The notes under the pieces are model-generated. The model saw nothing but the letters and a program-made list of their open reading frames with translations, did no database searches and was not told where the DNA came from. Shown here in pieces: positions 52,502 through 61,349 of a DNA stretch of 64,000 bases. This DNA is from Sphingobium trunci. Its GTDB lineage: Bacteria; Pseudomonadota; Alphaproteobacteria; Sphingomonadales; Sphingomonadaceae. The stretch lies in NCBI RefSeq assembly GCF_022664535.1, contig NZ_JAKUJY010000010.1, positions 1 through 64,000 of the forward strand, read 5' to 3'. How positions within the stretch are numbered: position 1 is the first letter of the stretch; every line of letters begins with the position of its first letter. The position numbers were made by a program, and so were the translations under genes.

Positions 52502-55087
52502 ATGAAATATACCGGGTCATATCTTCATTCCACCGCCCTTGCGGCGGCGCTGCTTTTCTCGACGCCGCTGGCCGCGCAGACGGTCGCGACGCCGGATACG
52601 TCGGCGGATGCAGCGGGGGACAGTGGCACCATCATCGTGACCGGCGTGCGCGGCGCGCCCCGCACGGTGGCGGAAAGCCCCGCGCCGATCGACGTGGTCG
52701 GTGCGGAGAAGCTGCAGGGCACGGGTTCGGCGGAGTTTGGCGAGGCGCTGTCGAAACTGCTGCCGTCGCTGAACTTCGGCTCCACCAATGCGGGCGTCTT
52801 CTCGATCGGCCGCCCCGTCACCAACCGGGGTCTCTCGCCCGCCTACACGCTGGTGCTGGTCAACGGCAAGCGGCGGCACAATGGCGCCTTCCTCAACAAC
52901 AGCCCGACCGACACGTCGGGCGTCAACCCGGTCGACCTCGATCTCATCCCGACGAGCGCGATCGACCGCATCGAAGTGCTGAAGGACAGCGCCGCCGCCC
53001 AATATGGTACCGACGCCATCGCCGGGGTCATCAACATCCAGCTCGCGAAGAAGGAGGGGCTGAGCGGCGATTTCACCTATGGCACGCTCTACAGCGCCAA
53101 CGGCAGTCCCGACAGCTGGAAGGGCACCATCCGCTACGGCACGAAGATCGGCGACAATGGCGGCTTCCTGACGATCAGCGGCGATATCCGCAAGCGCGGC
53201 GGGGCGTGGTGGAACCTGCCCGCGACCGACACCAACCTCTATGGCCTGCCGTCCGGCCGTACCGTGGACCAGGTGGTGGCGTCCAGCGGCCTCACCCGCG
53301 CCCAGGTGCTCGCCAATGTCGCGGCGGCCAACGCCCGCAACGCGCAGTGGAACCGCGACGGCGCGCATAATGGCGATCCCCAGATCAAGGCGTTCAACCT
53401 TGGCTACAATGCAGAACTGCCGGTGACGGACAATGTCACCCTCTACAGCTTCGGCACCTATGGCGAACGCGACGCGCAGATCGGCAATAATTTCCGCCGC
53501 CCGAACGGCACCGCCAATTTCACCGCCCTTTTTCCCGACGGCTATTATCCGCTCAACAATATCGCTGAGGATGATTTCCAGTTCGTGGGCGGGCTGAAAG
53601 GCGTGCTCTGGGGCTGGGACTATGATGTCAGTTCGTCCTTTGGTCGCAACTACAGCCACCAATATTCGAAACTTTCGATCCGCCCTTCGCTGGGACCGGA
53701 CAGCCCGACCTATTGGCCCAATCTCGCCAATTTCGAATTCCGCCAATGGACCCATAATGTCGACCTGCACCGCAGCGTCGACATCGGCCTTGCGAAGCCG
53801 CTCGAAATCTCGGTCGGCGGCGAATATCGGCTGGACCGGTTCCGCACCTTCGCGGGCGATCCGCTCGCCTATCAGCCCGCGACCTACACGTTCAAGCCCG
53901 GCGACCAGCAATATGACTGGAATGTCGGCCTCGCCGCCTCGCCCGTGGTGCAGGGGGCCATCGTCCTGTCCCCCGCCGACCAGGCCGATATCAGCCGCAA
54001 GGTCTATGCCGGCTATGTCGATCTCGGCATCTATCCGCTCGACGCCTGGTATATCGGCGCCGCGATCCGCGCCGAACATTATAGCGACGGGTCGGGCAGC
54101 CCGATCGGGCTGAAGCTCAACAGCCGCTATGAATTCAGCCCCGCGCTCGCCATTCGCGGCACGGTGGGCACCGGCTTCCGCGCGCCGTCGCTGACCCAGA
54201 TCGGCTATGCCCAGACCGACGGGCGCACCGCGCTGGTCTTCAATCCGGCCACCGGCGTCACGGAACTGCGCCCGACCGTCGCGAAGCTGGTGACGGCGGA
54301 TTCGACCGTGGGCCAGTTGCTGGGGGCAAAGCCGCTCAAGGCGGAAAAGACCTGGAATGCCGGGCTGGGCCTCGTCTTCACGCCCGCGCCGTCGCTCTCG
54401 GTCACGCTCGATGGCTATTATATCCGCATCAGGAACCGGATCGAGCGCACCGGCCGCCTCTTCGGCACCGGTATTTCCAGTATCCTCGCCGCCAACGGCC
54501 TGTCGGACATCCAGCAGGTCGAATATTTCATCAACGCCGCCGATACCAGCACGCGCGGTTTCGACCTGGTGGCGGACTATTCGACCGGCCTTGGCGATCT
54601 CGGCAAGCTGGGCGTGACGCTGGCCTTCAACTATTCCAGGACGAAGGTCACGAACGTCATCGACACGCCGTCGCAGCTTTTCGCCGCCAACGGCACGTCG
54701 CTGCTGGGCGCGGGATCGGTCTTCTTCGGCGGCGACAAGATCGGCGAGCTGGAGGTGCTGCAGCCGCACACCAAGCTGGTCAGCACGTTCAACTGGTCGA
54801 AGGGTATTTTCGGCATCAACGTCACCGCCACCCGCTACGGCAAATATACGCAGCGCACGGCGGCGGGCGACGACCGCCATTTCGGCGCGAAGATCATCAC
54901 CGACGCCAGCATCAGCGCGAAGGTGACCCGGTTCGCGACCCTTTCGGTCGGGGCGACCAACCTGTTCGACGTGCGGCCCGAAACCAACGGGCCGGGCAGT
55001 CCGCAAACCGGGCAGGGCTATTATGGCCCGTCGCCCTTCAACCCGGCAGGGGGCTATTATTATGGACGGATCGCGCTTGCTTTCTGA
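52502..55087 (+). CDS. TonB-dependent outer-membrane receptor of the organosulfur locus
   Basis: An 861-residue receptor. A signal peptide (about 1-25, ending LAAQT) precedes a TonB box-like IIVTGVRG and a plug domain (FGEALSKLLPSLNFG, VLVNGKRRHNGAF, SAIDRIEVLKDSAAAQYGTDAIAGVINI). A long beta-barrel follows, ending in a terminal Phe. The plug is of the large sphingomonad CirA-like type. Embedded between binding proteins two and three, so it probably brings the organosulfur compound across the outer membrane. Ligand unknown. The next gene starts 26 bases inside it. Confidence 0.9.
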   Translation: MKYTGSYLHSTALAAALLFSTPLAAQTVATPDTSADAAGDSGTIIVTGVRGAPRTVAESPAPIDVVGAEKLQGTGSAEFGEALSKLLPSLNFGSTNAGVFSIGRPVTNRGLSPAYTLVLVNGKRRHNGAFLNNSPTDTSGVNPVDLDLIPTSAIDRIEVLKDSAAAQYGTDAIAGVINIQLAKKEGLSGDFTYGTLYSANGSPDSWKGTIRYGTKIGDNGGFLTISGDIRKRGGAWWNLPATDTNLYGLPSGRTVDQVVASSGLTRAQVLANVAAANARNAQWNRDGAHNGDPQIKAFNLGYNAELPVTDNVTLYSFGTYGERDAQIGNNFRRPNGTANFTALFPDGYYPLNNIAEDDFQFVGGLKGVLWGWDYDVSSSFGRNYSHQYSKLSIRPSLGPDSPTYWPNLANFEFRQWTHNVDLHRSVDIGLAKPLEISVGGEYRLDRFRTFAGDPLAYQPATYTFKPGDQQYDWNVGLAASPVVQGAIVLSPADQADISRKVYAGYVDLGIYPLDAWYIGAAIRAEHYSDGSGSPIGLKLNSRYEFSPALAIRGTVGTGFRAPSLTQIGYAQTDGRTALVFNPATGVTELRPTVAKLVTADSTVGQLLGAKPLKAEKTWNAGLGLVFTPAPSLSVTLDGYYIRIRNRIERTGRLFGTGISSILAANGLSDIQQVEYFINAADTSTRGFDLVADYSTGLGDLGKLGVTLAFNYSRTKVTNVIDTPSQLFAANGTSLLGAGSVFFGGDKIGELEVLQPHTKLVSTFNWSKGIFGINVTATRYGKYTQRTAAGDDRHFGAKIITDASISAKVTRFATLSVGATNLFDVRPETNGPGSPQTGQGYYGPSPFNPAGGYYYGRIALAF

Positions 55088-56027
55088 TCGGCGCGGCTTT
55101 CTGGCGGGCGCCGCCGCGCTTGGCCTCGCCGCCTGCGGCGGGGCCGGGAAGGGGGGACGGGTGAAGCTCGTCCTGGGCGATCAGGTCCACCTCCTCCAGT
55201 CGAAGATGGAGGCGGCGGGCGCGCTCGACCATCTGTCCTACGACATCCAATGGGCCAATTTCGCCGGGGCGGCCCCGCTGCTGGAGGCGCTCAACGCCGG
55301 GGCGGTGGACACGGCCCCGGCGGGCGACCTGCCCGTCATCCTCGCCGCCGCCGCCGGAGCGCCGCTGCGGATCGTCGCCGGTTCCCGCTTCTCGCCGCGC
55401 GACGTCGGCATCATCGTGCCGCCCGGATCGCCGATCCGCAGCCTTGCCGACCTGCCGGGCCGCCGCGTCATCGTGTCGAGCGCGCGGGGCAGCATCGCCC
55501 ATTATCTGCTGCTCGAAGCGCTCAAGGAAGCGAAGGTCGACCGCCGCCGCGTCGACATCGGCTTCATGCTGCCCAACGACGCGGCTGCGGCCTTTGCAGC
55601 CGGGCGCGTCGAGGCATGGGCGACCTTCGGCCTCTACCAGATCGCGGCGGAACAGCGCGGCGCGCGCATCCTGCGCGACGGTCAGGGGATCAGTTCGGGC
55701 CTCGGCCTGATCGCCGCGTCCCGGGCCGCGCTCGACGATCCGGCAAAGCGCGCCGCGCTGCGCGACGTGCTGGCGCGGTTGCAGCAGGCCAGCCTCTGGG
55801 CACAGGCCCATCCCGATGCCTATGCCCGCCTCTTCGCCCGCCAGACCGGCGTGGACGCTCCTCTCGCGAAACTGGTCGTGGAGCGGGAAAACCCCGTGCT
55901 GATCGCCTCCGACGCCGCCGTCACCGTGCCGCTCCAGCGGGTGGTCGACCGCTTCTACGCCGACGGCGAACTGCCTGCCCATGTCGAAGTCGCGAAGCTG
56001 GTCGAGCCGGGCATCTTCCCTGCATGA
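55062..56027 (+). CDS. sulfonate-type ABC substrate-binding lipoprotein (third of three)
   Basis: A 321-residue protein with a Tat-like SDRRGFLAG motif and the lipobox GLAAC. The SsuA fold shows in AGAVDTAPAGDLPVILAAAAGAP, LPGRRVIVSSARGSIAHYLLLEAL and VEAWATFGLYQ. The start lies inside the end of the TonB receptor gene in another frame, a 26-base overlap that indicates coupling. Together with the two others it gives three binding proteins for one permease-ATPase pair in the locus. Confidence 0.88.
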   Translation: MDGSRLLSDRRGFLAGAAALGLAACGGAGKGGRVKLVLGDQVHLLQSKMEAAGALDHLSYDIQWANFAGAAPLLEALNAGAVDTAPAGDLPVILAAAAGAPLRIVAGSRFSPRDVGIIVPPGSPIRSLADLPGRRVIVSSARGSIAHYLLLEALKEAKVDRRRVDIGFMLPNDAAAAFAAGRVEAWATFGLYQIAAEQRGARILRDGQGISSGLGLIAASRAALDDPAKRAALRDVLARLQQASLWAQAHPDAYARLFARQTGVDAPLAKLVVERENPVLIASDAAVTVPLQRVVDRFYADGELPAHVEVAKLVEPGIFPA

Positions 56028-56109
56028 GCAGCTCTCGGCAACGGTTCAGAAATCCTCATTGGGCGGCGCGCCCCCGCTCTGTCTACACTCTGCGCAAAGG
56101 AGTTCAGCC

Positions 56110-56901
56110 ATGGCCACCATCTTGAAGGATGATCGTTTCCGCCATTCGGACGTCAGCGAAGCGGAATGGAAGGTCCGCGTCGATCTGGCCGCCTTCTACC
56201 GCCTCTCCGCCCTCTACGGCTGGGACGATTTCATCTACACCCATATCTCCGCCCGCGTGCCGGGGCCGGAGCATCATTTCCTCATCAACCCCTTCGGCCT
56301 GATGTTCGATGAGATCACCGCGTCCAGCCTGGTGAAGGTCGATCTCGACGGAAACGTCATCGGGGAAAGCGACTATGGCATCAACTATGCGGGCTATGTG
56401 ATCCACTCGGCGATCCACGGCGCGCGGGAGGACGCTCATTATATCGCCCATTTCCACAGCGCCGACGGCATGGCGGTCTCGGCCCATGCCGAAGGGCTGC
56501 TGCCGCTCAACCAGCGCGCGCTGGGCCTGATCCCGCGCCTTTCCTACCATGATTATGAGGGCGTCGCGCTCAACCTCGACGAACGCGAGCGGCTGGTCGC
56601 CGACCTGGGCGACACCAGGATCATGCTGCTGCGCAATCACGGCACGCTGGCGCTGGGATCGACGCCGGGCGAGGCGTTCAGCGGCATCTATCATCTGGAG
56701 GAAGCCTGCAAGGCGCAGGTCCGCAGCCTCAGCATCGGCCGCGACAAGGTGCTGATCGCGCCCGAAGCCGCGCAGGAGGAAGTCCGCAACCAGATCAGCC
56801 GCGAACGCAAGCCGGTGGAGGGGGCGAAATCCCACGACCAACTGGTCTGGGAGGCCGCCCTGCGCAAGGCGCAGCGCCAGTCGCCCGGCTTCGACGCCTG
56901 A
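56110..56901 (+). CDS. class II aldolase/adducin-family protein
   Basis: A 263-residue protein with the class II aldolase fold. The likely zinc ligands are the His pair in AHFHSADG and the His in RNHGTLALG. LYGWDDFIYTHISARVPG is the N-terminal family block. Members include fuculose-phosphate aldolases, decarboxylases and non-enzymatic adducin-like proteins, so the activity is open. In this locus it might cleave a sulfur-containing hydroxy-ketone after desulfurisation (inference). AAAGGAG lies upstream of the ATG. Confidence 0.82.
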   Translation: MATILKDDRFRHSDVSEAEWKVRVDLAAFYRLSALYGWDDFIYTHISARVPGPEHHFLINPFGLMFDEITASSLVKVDLDGNVIGESDYGINYAGYVIHSAIHGAREDAHYIAHFHSADGMAVSAHAEGLLPLNQRALGLIPRLSYHDYEGVALNLDERERLVADLGDTRIMLLRNHGTLALGSTPGEAFSGIYHLEEACKAQVRSLSIGRDKVLIAPEAAQEEVRNQISRERKPVEGAKSHDQLVWEAALRKAQRQSPGFDA

Positions 56902-56914
56902 AAGCACCAGGGCC

Positions 56915-58264
56915 ATGAGCAAGCGCCAATTGAAACTGGGCCTCGTCCCCACCGGCGTCGGCGGTCCCGGCGACAGCAACCGCTGGCTGGACACGGACAT
57001 CCCGCTCGACGCCAGCGTCAATATCGACTGGTATGTGGACGTCGTCCGCCAGGCGGAGGCGGCGAAGTTCGACCTCGTCTTCATCGTCGACAGCCAGTTC
57101 ATCACCGCCCACTCGCCGCCGCACTATCTCAACCGGCTGGAGCCGCTGACGCTGCTCTCCGCGCTGGCGACGGCGACCAGCCGGATCGGTCTCGTCGGCA
57201 CGCTCACCACCTCCTATAACGATCCCTTCAATCTCGCCCGCCGCTTCGCCTCGCTCGACCTCATCAGCAAGGGGCGAGCGGGCTGGAACGTCGTCACCAG
57301 CGGGGACGCAGGCACGGCCGGGAATTTCAGCCAGCCCGAACATTTCGACTATGACACGCGTTACCGCCGCGCCGTCGAATTTCTGGAGGTAACCCGGGGC
57401 CTCTGGTCGTCTTGGGAAGAAGGCGCCCTGGTCCGCGACCGGGCGACCGGCCAGTTCCTCGATCCCGAAAAGCTCCACCGGCTCGATCACCAGGGCGAAT
57501 TCTTCCAGGTGGTGGGGCCGCTCAACATCCAGCGCTCGCCGCAGGGGGAGCCGGTGATCTTCCAGGCGGGCGACAGCGATCAGGGCCGGGATCTCGGCGC
57601 GACCATCGCCGACGCCATCTTCACCCATGCCGCGACGATCGAGCAGGGGCAGGCCTTCTACGCCGACCTCAAGGGCCGCGCGACGCGCCTGGGGCGCAAC
57701 CCCGACCATATCGTCATCCTGCCGGGCTTCACCGTCACCGTCGGCGACACCGATGCGCAGGCGCACGAGATCGCCCGGCATTATCGCCAGCTCGACCAGA
57801 GTTTCGACCAGGCGCTGGCCGAATTCGGCCGCCCCTTCGGCTGGCACGATTTCCGCCAATATGATCCGGACGCGCCCTTCCCGGCGGAGGCGCTGGACCA
57901 TGCGAAAAGCAGCTTCTACACCCAGGCGAAGAAAGTCACCGACCTCGCGGTCGCGGAGGGGCTGACCCTGCGCCAGACGGTGGAGCGCGCCAGGGCGGGG
58001 CGGGTCAGCCCCTTCACCGGCTCGGCCGAAACCGTGGCGAACGAGATCCAGCGCTGGTTCGAAGGCCGCGCGCTCGACGGCCTCAACGTCCATCTCGGCC
58101 ACCCGGCGCAGTTCACGCGCTTCGTCCGCGAGGTGGTGCCGATCCTGCAGGATCGCGGCCTGTTCCGGCGCGACTATGAAGCGGACACGCTGCGCGGCCA
58201 TCTGGGCCTGCCGGTTCCCCAAAACCGAAACCGGCAGCAGCACGGCAGGCGCGATGCGGCCTGA
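56915..58264 (+). CDS. LLM monooxygenase of the NtaA/DszA family
   Basis: A 449-residue flavin-dependent monooxygenase of the long NtaA/SnaA/DszA type. Key blocks are PPHYLNRLEPLTLLSALA, FASLDLISKGRAGWNVVTS, FLDPEKLHRLDHQGEFFQVVGPLN and VIFQAGDSDQGRDLGA. Relatives cleave nitrilotriacetate, EDTA or dibenzothiophene sulfone with FMNH2. The sulfur setting suggests a sulfone- or sulfonate-type substrate. 13 bases after the aldolase-like gene. A close paralogue lies opposite at 59072. Confidence 0.88.
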   Translation: MSKRQLKLGLVPTGVGGPGDSNRWLDTDIPLDASVNIDWYVDVVRQAEAAKFDLVFIVDSQFITAHSPPHYLNRLEPLTLLSALATATSRIGLVGTLTTSYNDPFNLARRFASLDLISKGRAGWNVVTSGDAGTAGNFSQPEHFDYDTRYRRAVEFLEVTRGLWSSWEEGALVRDRATGQFLDPEKLHRLDHQGEFFQVVGPLNIQRSPQGEPVIFQAGDSDQGRDLGATIADAIFTHAATIEQGQAFYADLKGRATRLGRNPDHIVILPGFTVTVGDTDAQAHEIARHYRQLDQSFDQALAEFGRPFGWHDFRQYDPDAPFPAEALDHAKSSFYTQAKKVTDLAVAEGLTLRQTVERARAGRVSPFTGSAETVANEIQRWFEGRALDGLNVHLGHPAQFTRFVREVVPILQDRGLFRRDYEADTLRGHLGLPVPQNRNRQQHGRRDAA

Positions 58265-58303
58265 CGGCGGCGGGTATCAACGGGCAGCTTCAAGGAGATC
58301 ATG

Positions 58304-58966
58304 ATGGCGACGATAATCAATGCAACGCTCAAGGATCGCTATGCCGCCCTGCAGGCGGAGCGCGAACGCAGCTGGAGCCCCGCCCAGCTTGAGGGCAACG
58401 CCCGCCAGCGCCGCCTGCTGGTCGAGCGTTTCGATCCCGCCGCCCTGGCCCAGCCCGGCACGGTCCTGCCGCCGCTGTCCTTCGACGAAGTCGATGGCGG
58501 CACGCTCACGCTGGACGAACTTACGGCCGGGGGAGCCGCATTGTTCGTCTTCTTCCGCTTCGCCGGATGCCCGGCCTGCAACATCGCCCTGCCGCACTAT
58601 GCCGAAACGCTCTTCCCCGGACTGCGGCAAAGGGGCATTCCCCTGGTCGCGCTCAGTCCGCAGTTGCCGCACCTGCTGCGCGACATCAAGCAACGCCACG
58701 ACTTGCCCTTTTCCGTGGCGAACGATGCCGACAATCAACTGGCGCATCTGCTGAACATCGCCTTCCAGCCGGATGACCGCCCGTCGCCGCCGCCGCCCGG
58801 CTGGATCGGCGAAGTGACCGGCACCGGAAGCTGGGAACTGCCCCAGCCGGCCCTGCTGCTGCTCGGGCAGGGGCGGGTGGTGCGCTGGCTTCAGGCCAGC
58901 CCCGACTGGCTCGACCGGCCCGAATCGGACGATATTTTGCGCGATGTCGACCGGCATCGCGGCTGA
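58304..58966 (+). CDS. AhpC/TSA-like thioredoxin-fold protein with CxxC
   Basis: About 220 residues with a peroxiredoxin/thioredoxin fold. The active-site segment is FFRFAGCPACNIALPHYAE, with the Cys pair at 89 and 92, followed by RGIPLVALSPQLP. Pairing of two cysteines at CxxC is closer to an atypical Prx or a reductase than to AhpC. It may detoxify peroxide released by the flavin monooxygenases or reduce thiols in the pathway. AAGGAG precedes two ATGs (58301, 58304); the second has the better spacing. Confidence 0.8.
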   Translation: MATIINATLKDRYAALQAERERSWSPAQLEGNARQRRLLVERFDPAALAQPGTVLPPLSFDEVDGGTLTLDELTAGGAALFVFFRFAGCPACNIALPHYAETLFPGLRQRGIPLVALSPQLPHLLRDIKQRHDLPFSVANDADNQLAHLLNIAFQPDDRPSPPPPGWIGEVTGTGSWELPQPALLLLGQGRVVRWLQASPDWLDRPESDDILRDVDRHRG

Positions 58967-59009
58967 CGCGCTCGCCAAGCCGCGTCGATCCTGACCCTCG
59001 CAAATGAAG

Positions 59010-59045
59010 GGGCGGGGGAGGGCCTATGCCCTCCCCCGCCCATTT
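59010..59045. terminator. strong bidirectional terminator
   Basis: A perfect 14-base stem, GGGCGGGGGAGGGC against GCCCTCCCCCGCCC, with the loop CTAT, followed by ATTTT on the plus side. It separates the convergent peroxiredoxin-like gene and second NtaA-like gene. Confidence 0.9.
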
Positions 59046-59071
59046 TCCTGCCCGATGGAGGTGCGCGGCGA

Positions 59072-60409
59072 TCAGGCCGCGCTCTTTTCCGCCACCTTCC
59101 CGCTGTAGCGGTTGACCGGCTGGGGCAGGCCCAGATGTTCGCGGAAGGTCGTTCCCTCATAATCGGTGCGGAACAGGCCGCGCGCCTGAAGGATCGGGAT
59201 CACCCTGTCGACGAACAGGTCGAGCTGGCCTGGCAGCGCCTCGAACAGCACGAAGCCGTCGGCCGCCCCGCTCTCGAACCAGGACTGCAGCCGGTCCGCC
59301 ACCGTCTCGGCCGATCCGACGAAGGCGCCGCGCGGGGTCGCCAGCCGCTCGGCCACCTGCCGCAGCGTCAGATTTTCGGCCCGCACCTGCGCGATGATGC
59401 GCAGCGTCCCGCTCTGCTGGCTGTTGAGGCCGATATGCTCCACATCGGGGAAGGGTGCGTCCAGCTCATATTGGCGGAAGTCATGATCGTTGAAGGTCCG
59501 CGACAGGAAGCCCAGGCCCGTGTCGATCGATTCCAGCGCGGCCAGTTCGCGATAGCGTGCCTCGGCATCCTCGTCGCTATCGCCGACGATCGCGGCGATG
59601 CCCGGCAGGATGAAGAGCTGGGCGGGGTCGCGGCCGAAGCCCCTGGCCCGCGCCTTGACGTCGGCATAATAGGCCTGTCCGGCTTCCTCGTCCTCGGCAT
59701 GGGTGAAGATGACCTCGGCCCGCTTCGCCGCGAAATTGCGGCCGTCGTCCGACGCGCCCGCCTGGAAGATGACCGGCTGCCCCTGCGGCGTGCGCTTGAT
59801 GTTGAGCGGCCCGCGCACCTGGAAGAACTCGCCCTTGTGGTCCAGCCGGTGGAGCTTGTCGGGATCGACGAACCGGCCGCTTTCCTTGTCCGCGACATGG
59901 GCGCCTTCCTCCCAACTGTCCCACAGCCCCTGCACCACGTCCAGATATTCCCTGGCGATGCGGTAGCGCACGGCATGGGGCGGATGCTCGGTCTTGCTGA
60001 AATTGGCGGCGGTGTCGCCCAGCCAGGAGGTGACGATGTTCCACCCCGCGCGCCCGCCGCTCAGATGGTCGAGCGAGGCGAACTGGCGGGCGACGTTGAA
60101 CGGCTCGGAATAGCTGACGGTCAGCGTCGCCACCAGCCCGATGCGCGATGTCGTCGCCGCCAGCGCGGACAGGATGGTGATCGGTTCGAAGCGGTTGAGA
60201 TAATGCGGGCTGGACTTTTCCGTGATCGACAGGCTGTCGGCGACGAACAGGAAGTCGAACTTGCCGCGCTCGGCGGTCGCGGCCTGCTTCTGATAATAGG
60301 ACAGGCTGGTGCTGGCATGGACGTCGCGGTCCGGATGGCGCCAGTCGTTCCAGGTCCGGCCGACGCCGTGGAGAATGAAGCCAAGCTTGATATGGCGTTG
60401 CTGGGGCAT
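59072..60409 (-). CDS. LLM monooxygenase of the NtaA/DszA family (second copy)
   Basis: A 445-residue paralogue of the enzyme at 56915. Matching blocks include [61 protein letters not shown] and [16 protein letters not shown]. The pair may act on two related substrates or on successive steps. It is on the opposite strand and separately promoted; the upstream region (60410-60577) is gene-free and includes the palindrome TTGATCAA at 60498-60505. Confidence 0.88.
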   Translation of the reverse strand: MPQQRHIKLGFILHGVGRTWNDWRHPDRDVHASTSLSYYQKQAATAERGKFDFLFVADSLSITEKSSPHYLNRFEPITILSALAATTSRIGLVATLTVSYSEPFNVARQFASLDHLSGGRAGWNIVTSWLGDTAANFSKTEHPPHAVRYRIAREYLDVVQGLWDSWEEGAHVADKESGRFVDPDKLHRLDHKGEFFQVRGPLNIKRTPQGQPVIFQAGASDDGRNFAAKRAEVIFTHAEDEEAGQAYYADVKARARGFGRDPAQLFILPGIAAIVGDSDEDAEARYRELAALESIDTGLGFLSRTFNDHDFRQYELDAPFPDVEHIGLNSQQSGTLRIIAQVRAENLTLRQVAERLATPRGAFVGSAETVADRLQSWFESGAADGFVLFEALPGQLDLFVDRVIPILQARGLFRTDYEGTTFREHLGLPQPVNRYSGKVAEKSAA

Positions 60410-60577
60410 GATCGTTCCTCGCTCAAAAGATGGCAGAGGAGGATTCTAGGCAGGGGCGGGCCGGGCGACCAACGCGCATCGGTCGCCCTCCTATGACTTG
60501 ATCAAATAAGACGGGCCGGTGGAAACCGCCGTCCGGAACCCCGTTTCAGGCCCCCTGGTCTCAGCCCCCCCCCGGTA

Positions 60578-61330
60578 TCAGGCCTCCGGCTCCATCAGCG
60601 CCAGGTCCATGTCGGCCAGCGCCAGCCGCAGCAGTTCCGCCATGCTGGTCCGCGCGGCGGCGGTGTCGCGGGCGGCGATCGCCTGATAGACCGCCTTGTG
60701 GTCGGGCAGCGGGTCGCGCGGCAGCAGCTTCTTGCGATGCTTGAAGGTCGTCGTCCAGCTGACCGCCGCGCCGACCGAACTCGCCAGCGCCGCCAGCGCG
60801 TCATTATGGGTCGCGGCCAGTATCGCATGGTGAAAACGCTGGTCCGCCGCCCGGCCGTCCGGCGTGGACAGGCCATGGCGCTCCATGTCCTCCAGCGCCC
60901 TGGTCATGATGTCGAGCTGTTCCCCGGTCCGCCGCCGCGCGGCGAATTCCGCCGCCGCCGGTTCGATCACGCCGCGCAGTTCGAACAGGTCGCGGATGAA
61001 GGCGCGGTCCGGCTCGCCGGCGAACATCCAGGCCAGCATTTCGGGGTCCAGCACGTTCCAGCGGCTGCGCGGCAGCACGCGGGTTCCGGCCTTGGGGCGG
61101 CTTTCCAGCATCCCCTTGGCGATCAATATGCGCACCGCCTCGCGATAGGCGGTGCGGGAGACATGGAGCCGTTCGGACGCCTCGATCTCGCCTTCGAACA
61201 GGTCGCCGGGCTTGTGGACGCCGGTCAGGATCGCCGTGCCCAGTTGCCGGGCGATGGCCTGGTGGATGCGGAGCGAGCCTTCCTCCGTCGCGAACCTGCG
61301 TTCCGTCCCCTCCTTGCGCTCGCTCCCCAA
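60578..61330 (-). CDS. GntR-family (FadR subgroup) regulator of the sugar operon
   Basis: A 250-residue regulator. The winged helix (LGTAILTGVHKPGDLFEGEIEASERLHVSRTAYREAVRILIAKGML) precedes the FadR-type helical ligand domain (LFELRGVIEPAAAEFAARR, FHHAILAATHN). The TTG start at 61330 is used because AGGAG lies 8 bases upstream and it is the natural family start; it begins 19 bases after the upstream gene. It is the last gene of the operon that makes sugar-acid enzymes and probably represses it. Confidence 0.85.
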   Translation of the reverse strand: MGSERKEGTERRFATEEGSLRIHQAIARQLGTAILTGVHKPGDLFEGEIEASERLHVSRTAYREAVRILIAKGMLESRPKAGTRVLPRSRWNVLDPEMLAWMFAGEPDRAFIRDLFELRGVIEPAAAEFAARRRTGEQLDIMTRALEDMERHGLSTPDGRAADQRFHHAILAATHNDALAALASSVGAAVSWTTTFKHRKKLLPRDPLPDHKAVYQAIAARDTAAARTSMAELLRLALADMDLALMEPEA

Positions 61331-61349
61331 AATCCCGGCTCCTGTGAAT

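Noticed and set aside
52517..55006. Long minus-strand reading frame of about 829 codons opposite the TonB receptor
   Set aside because: Shadow of the receptor gene. It has no motif, and the plus-strand protein has signal peptide, plug and terminal Phe.
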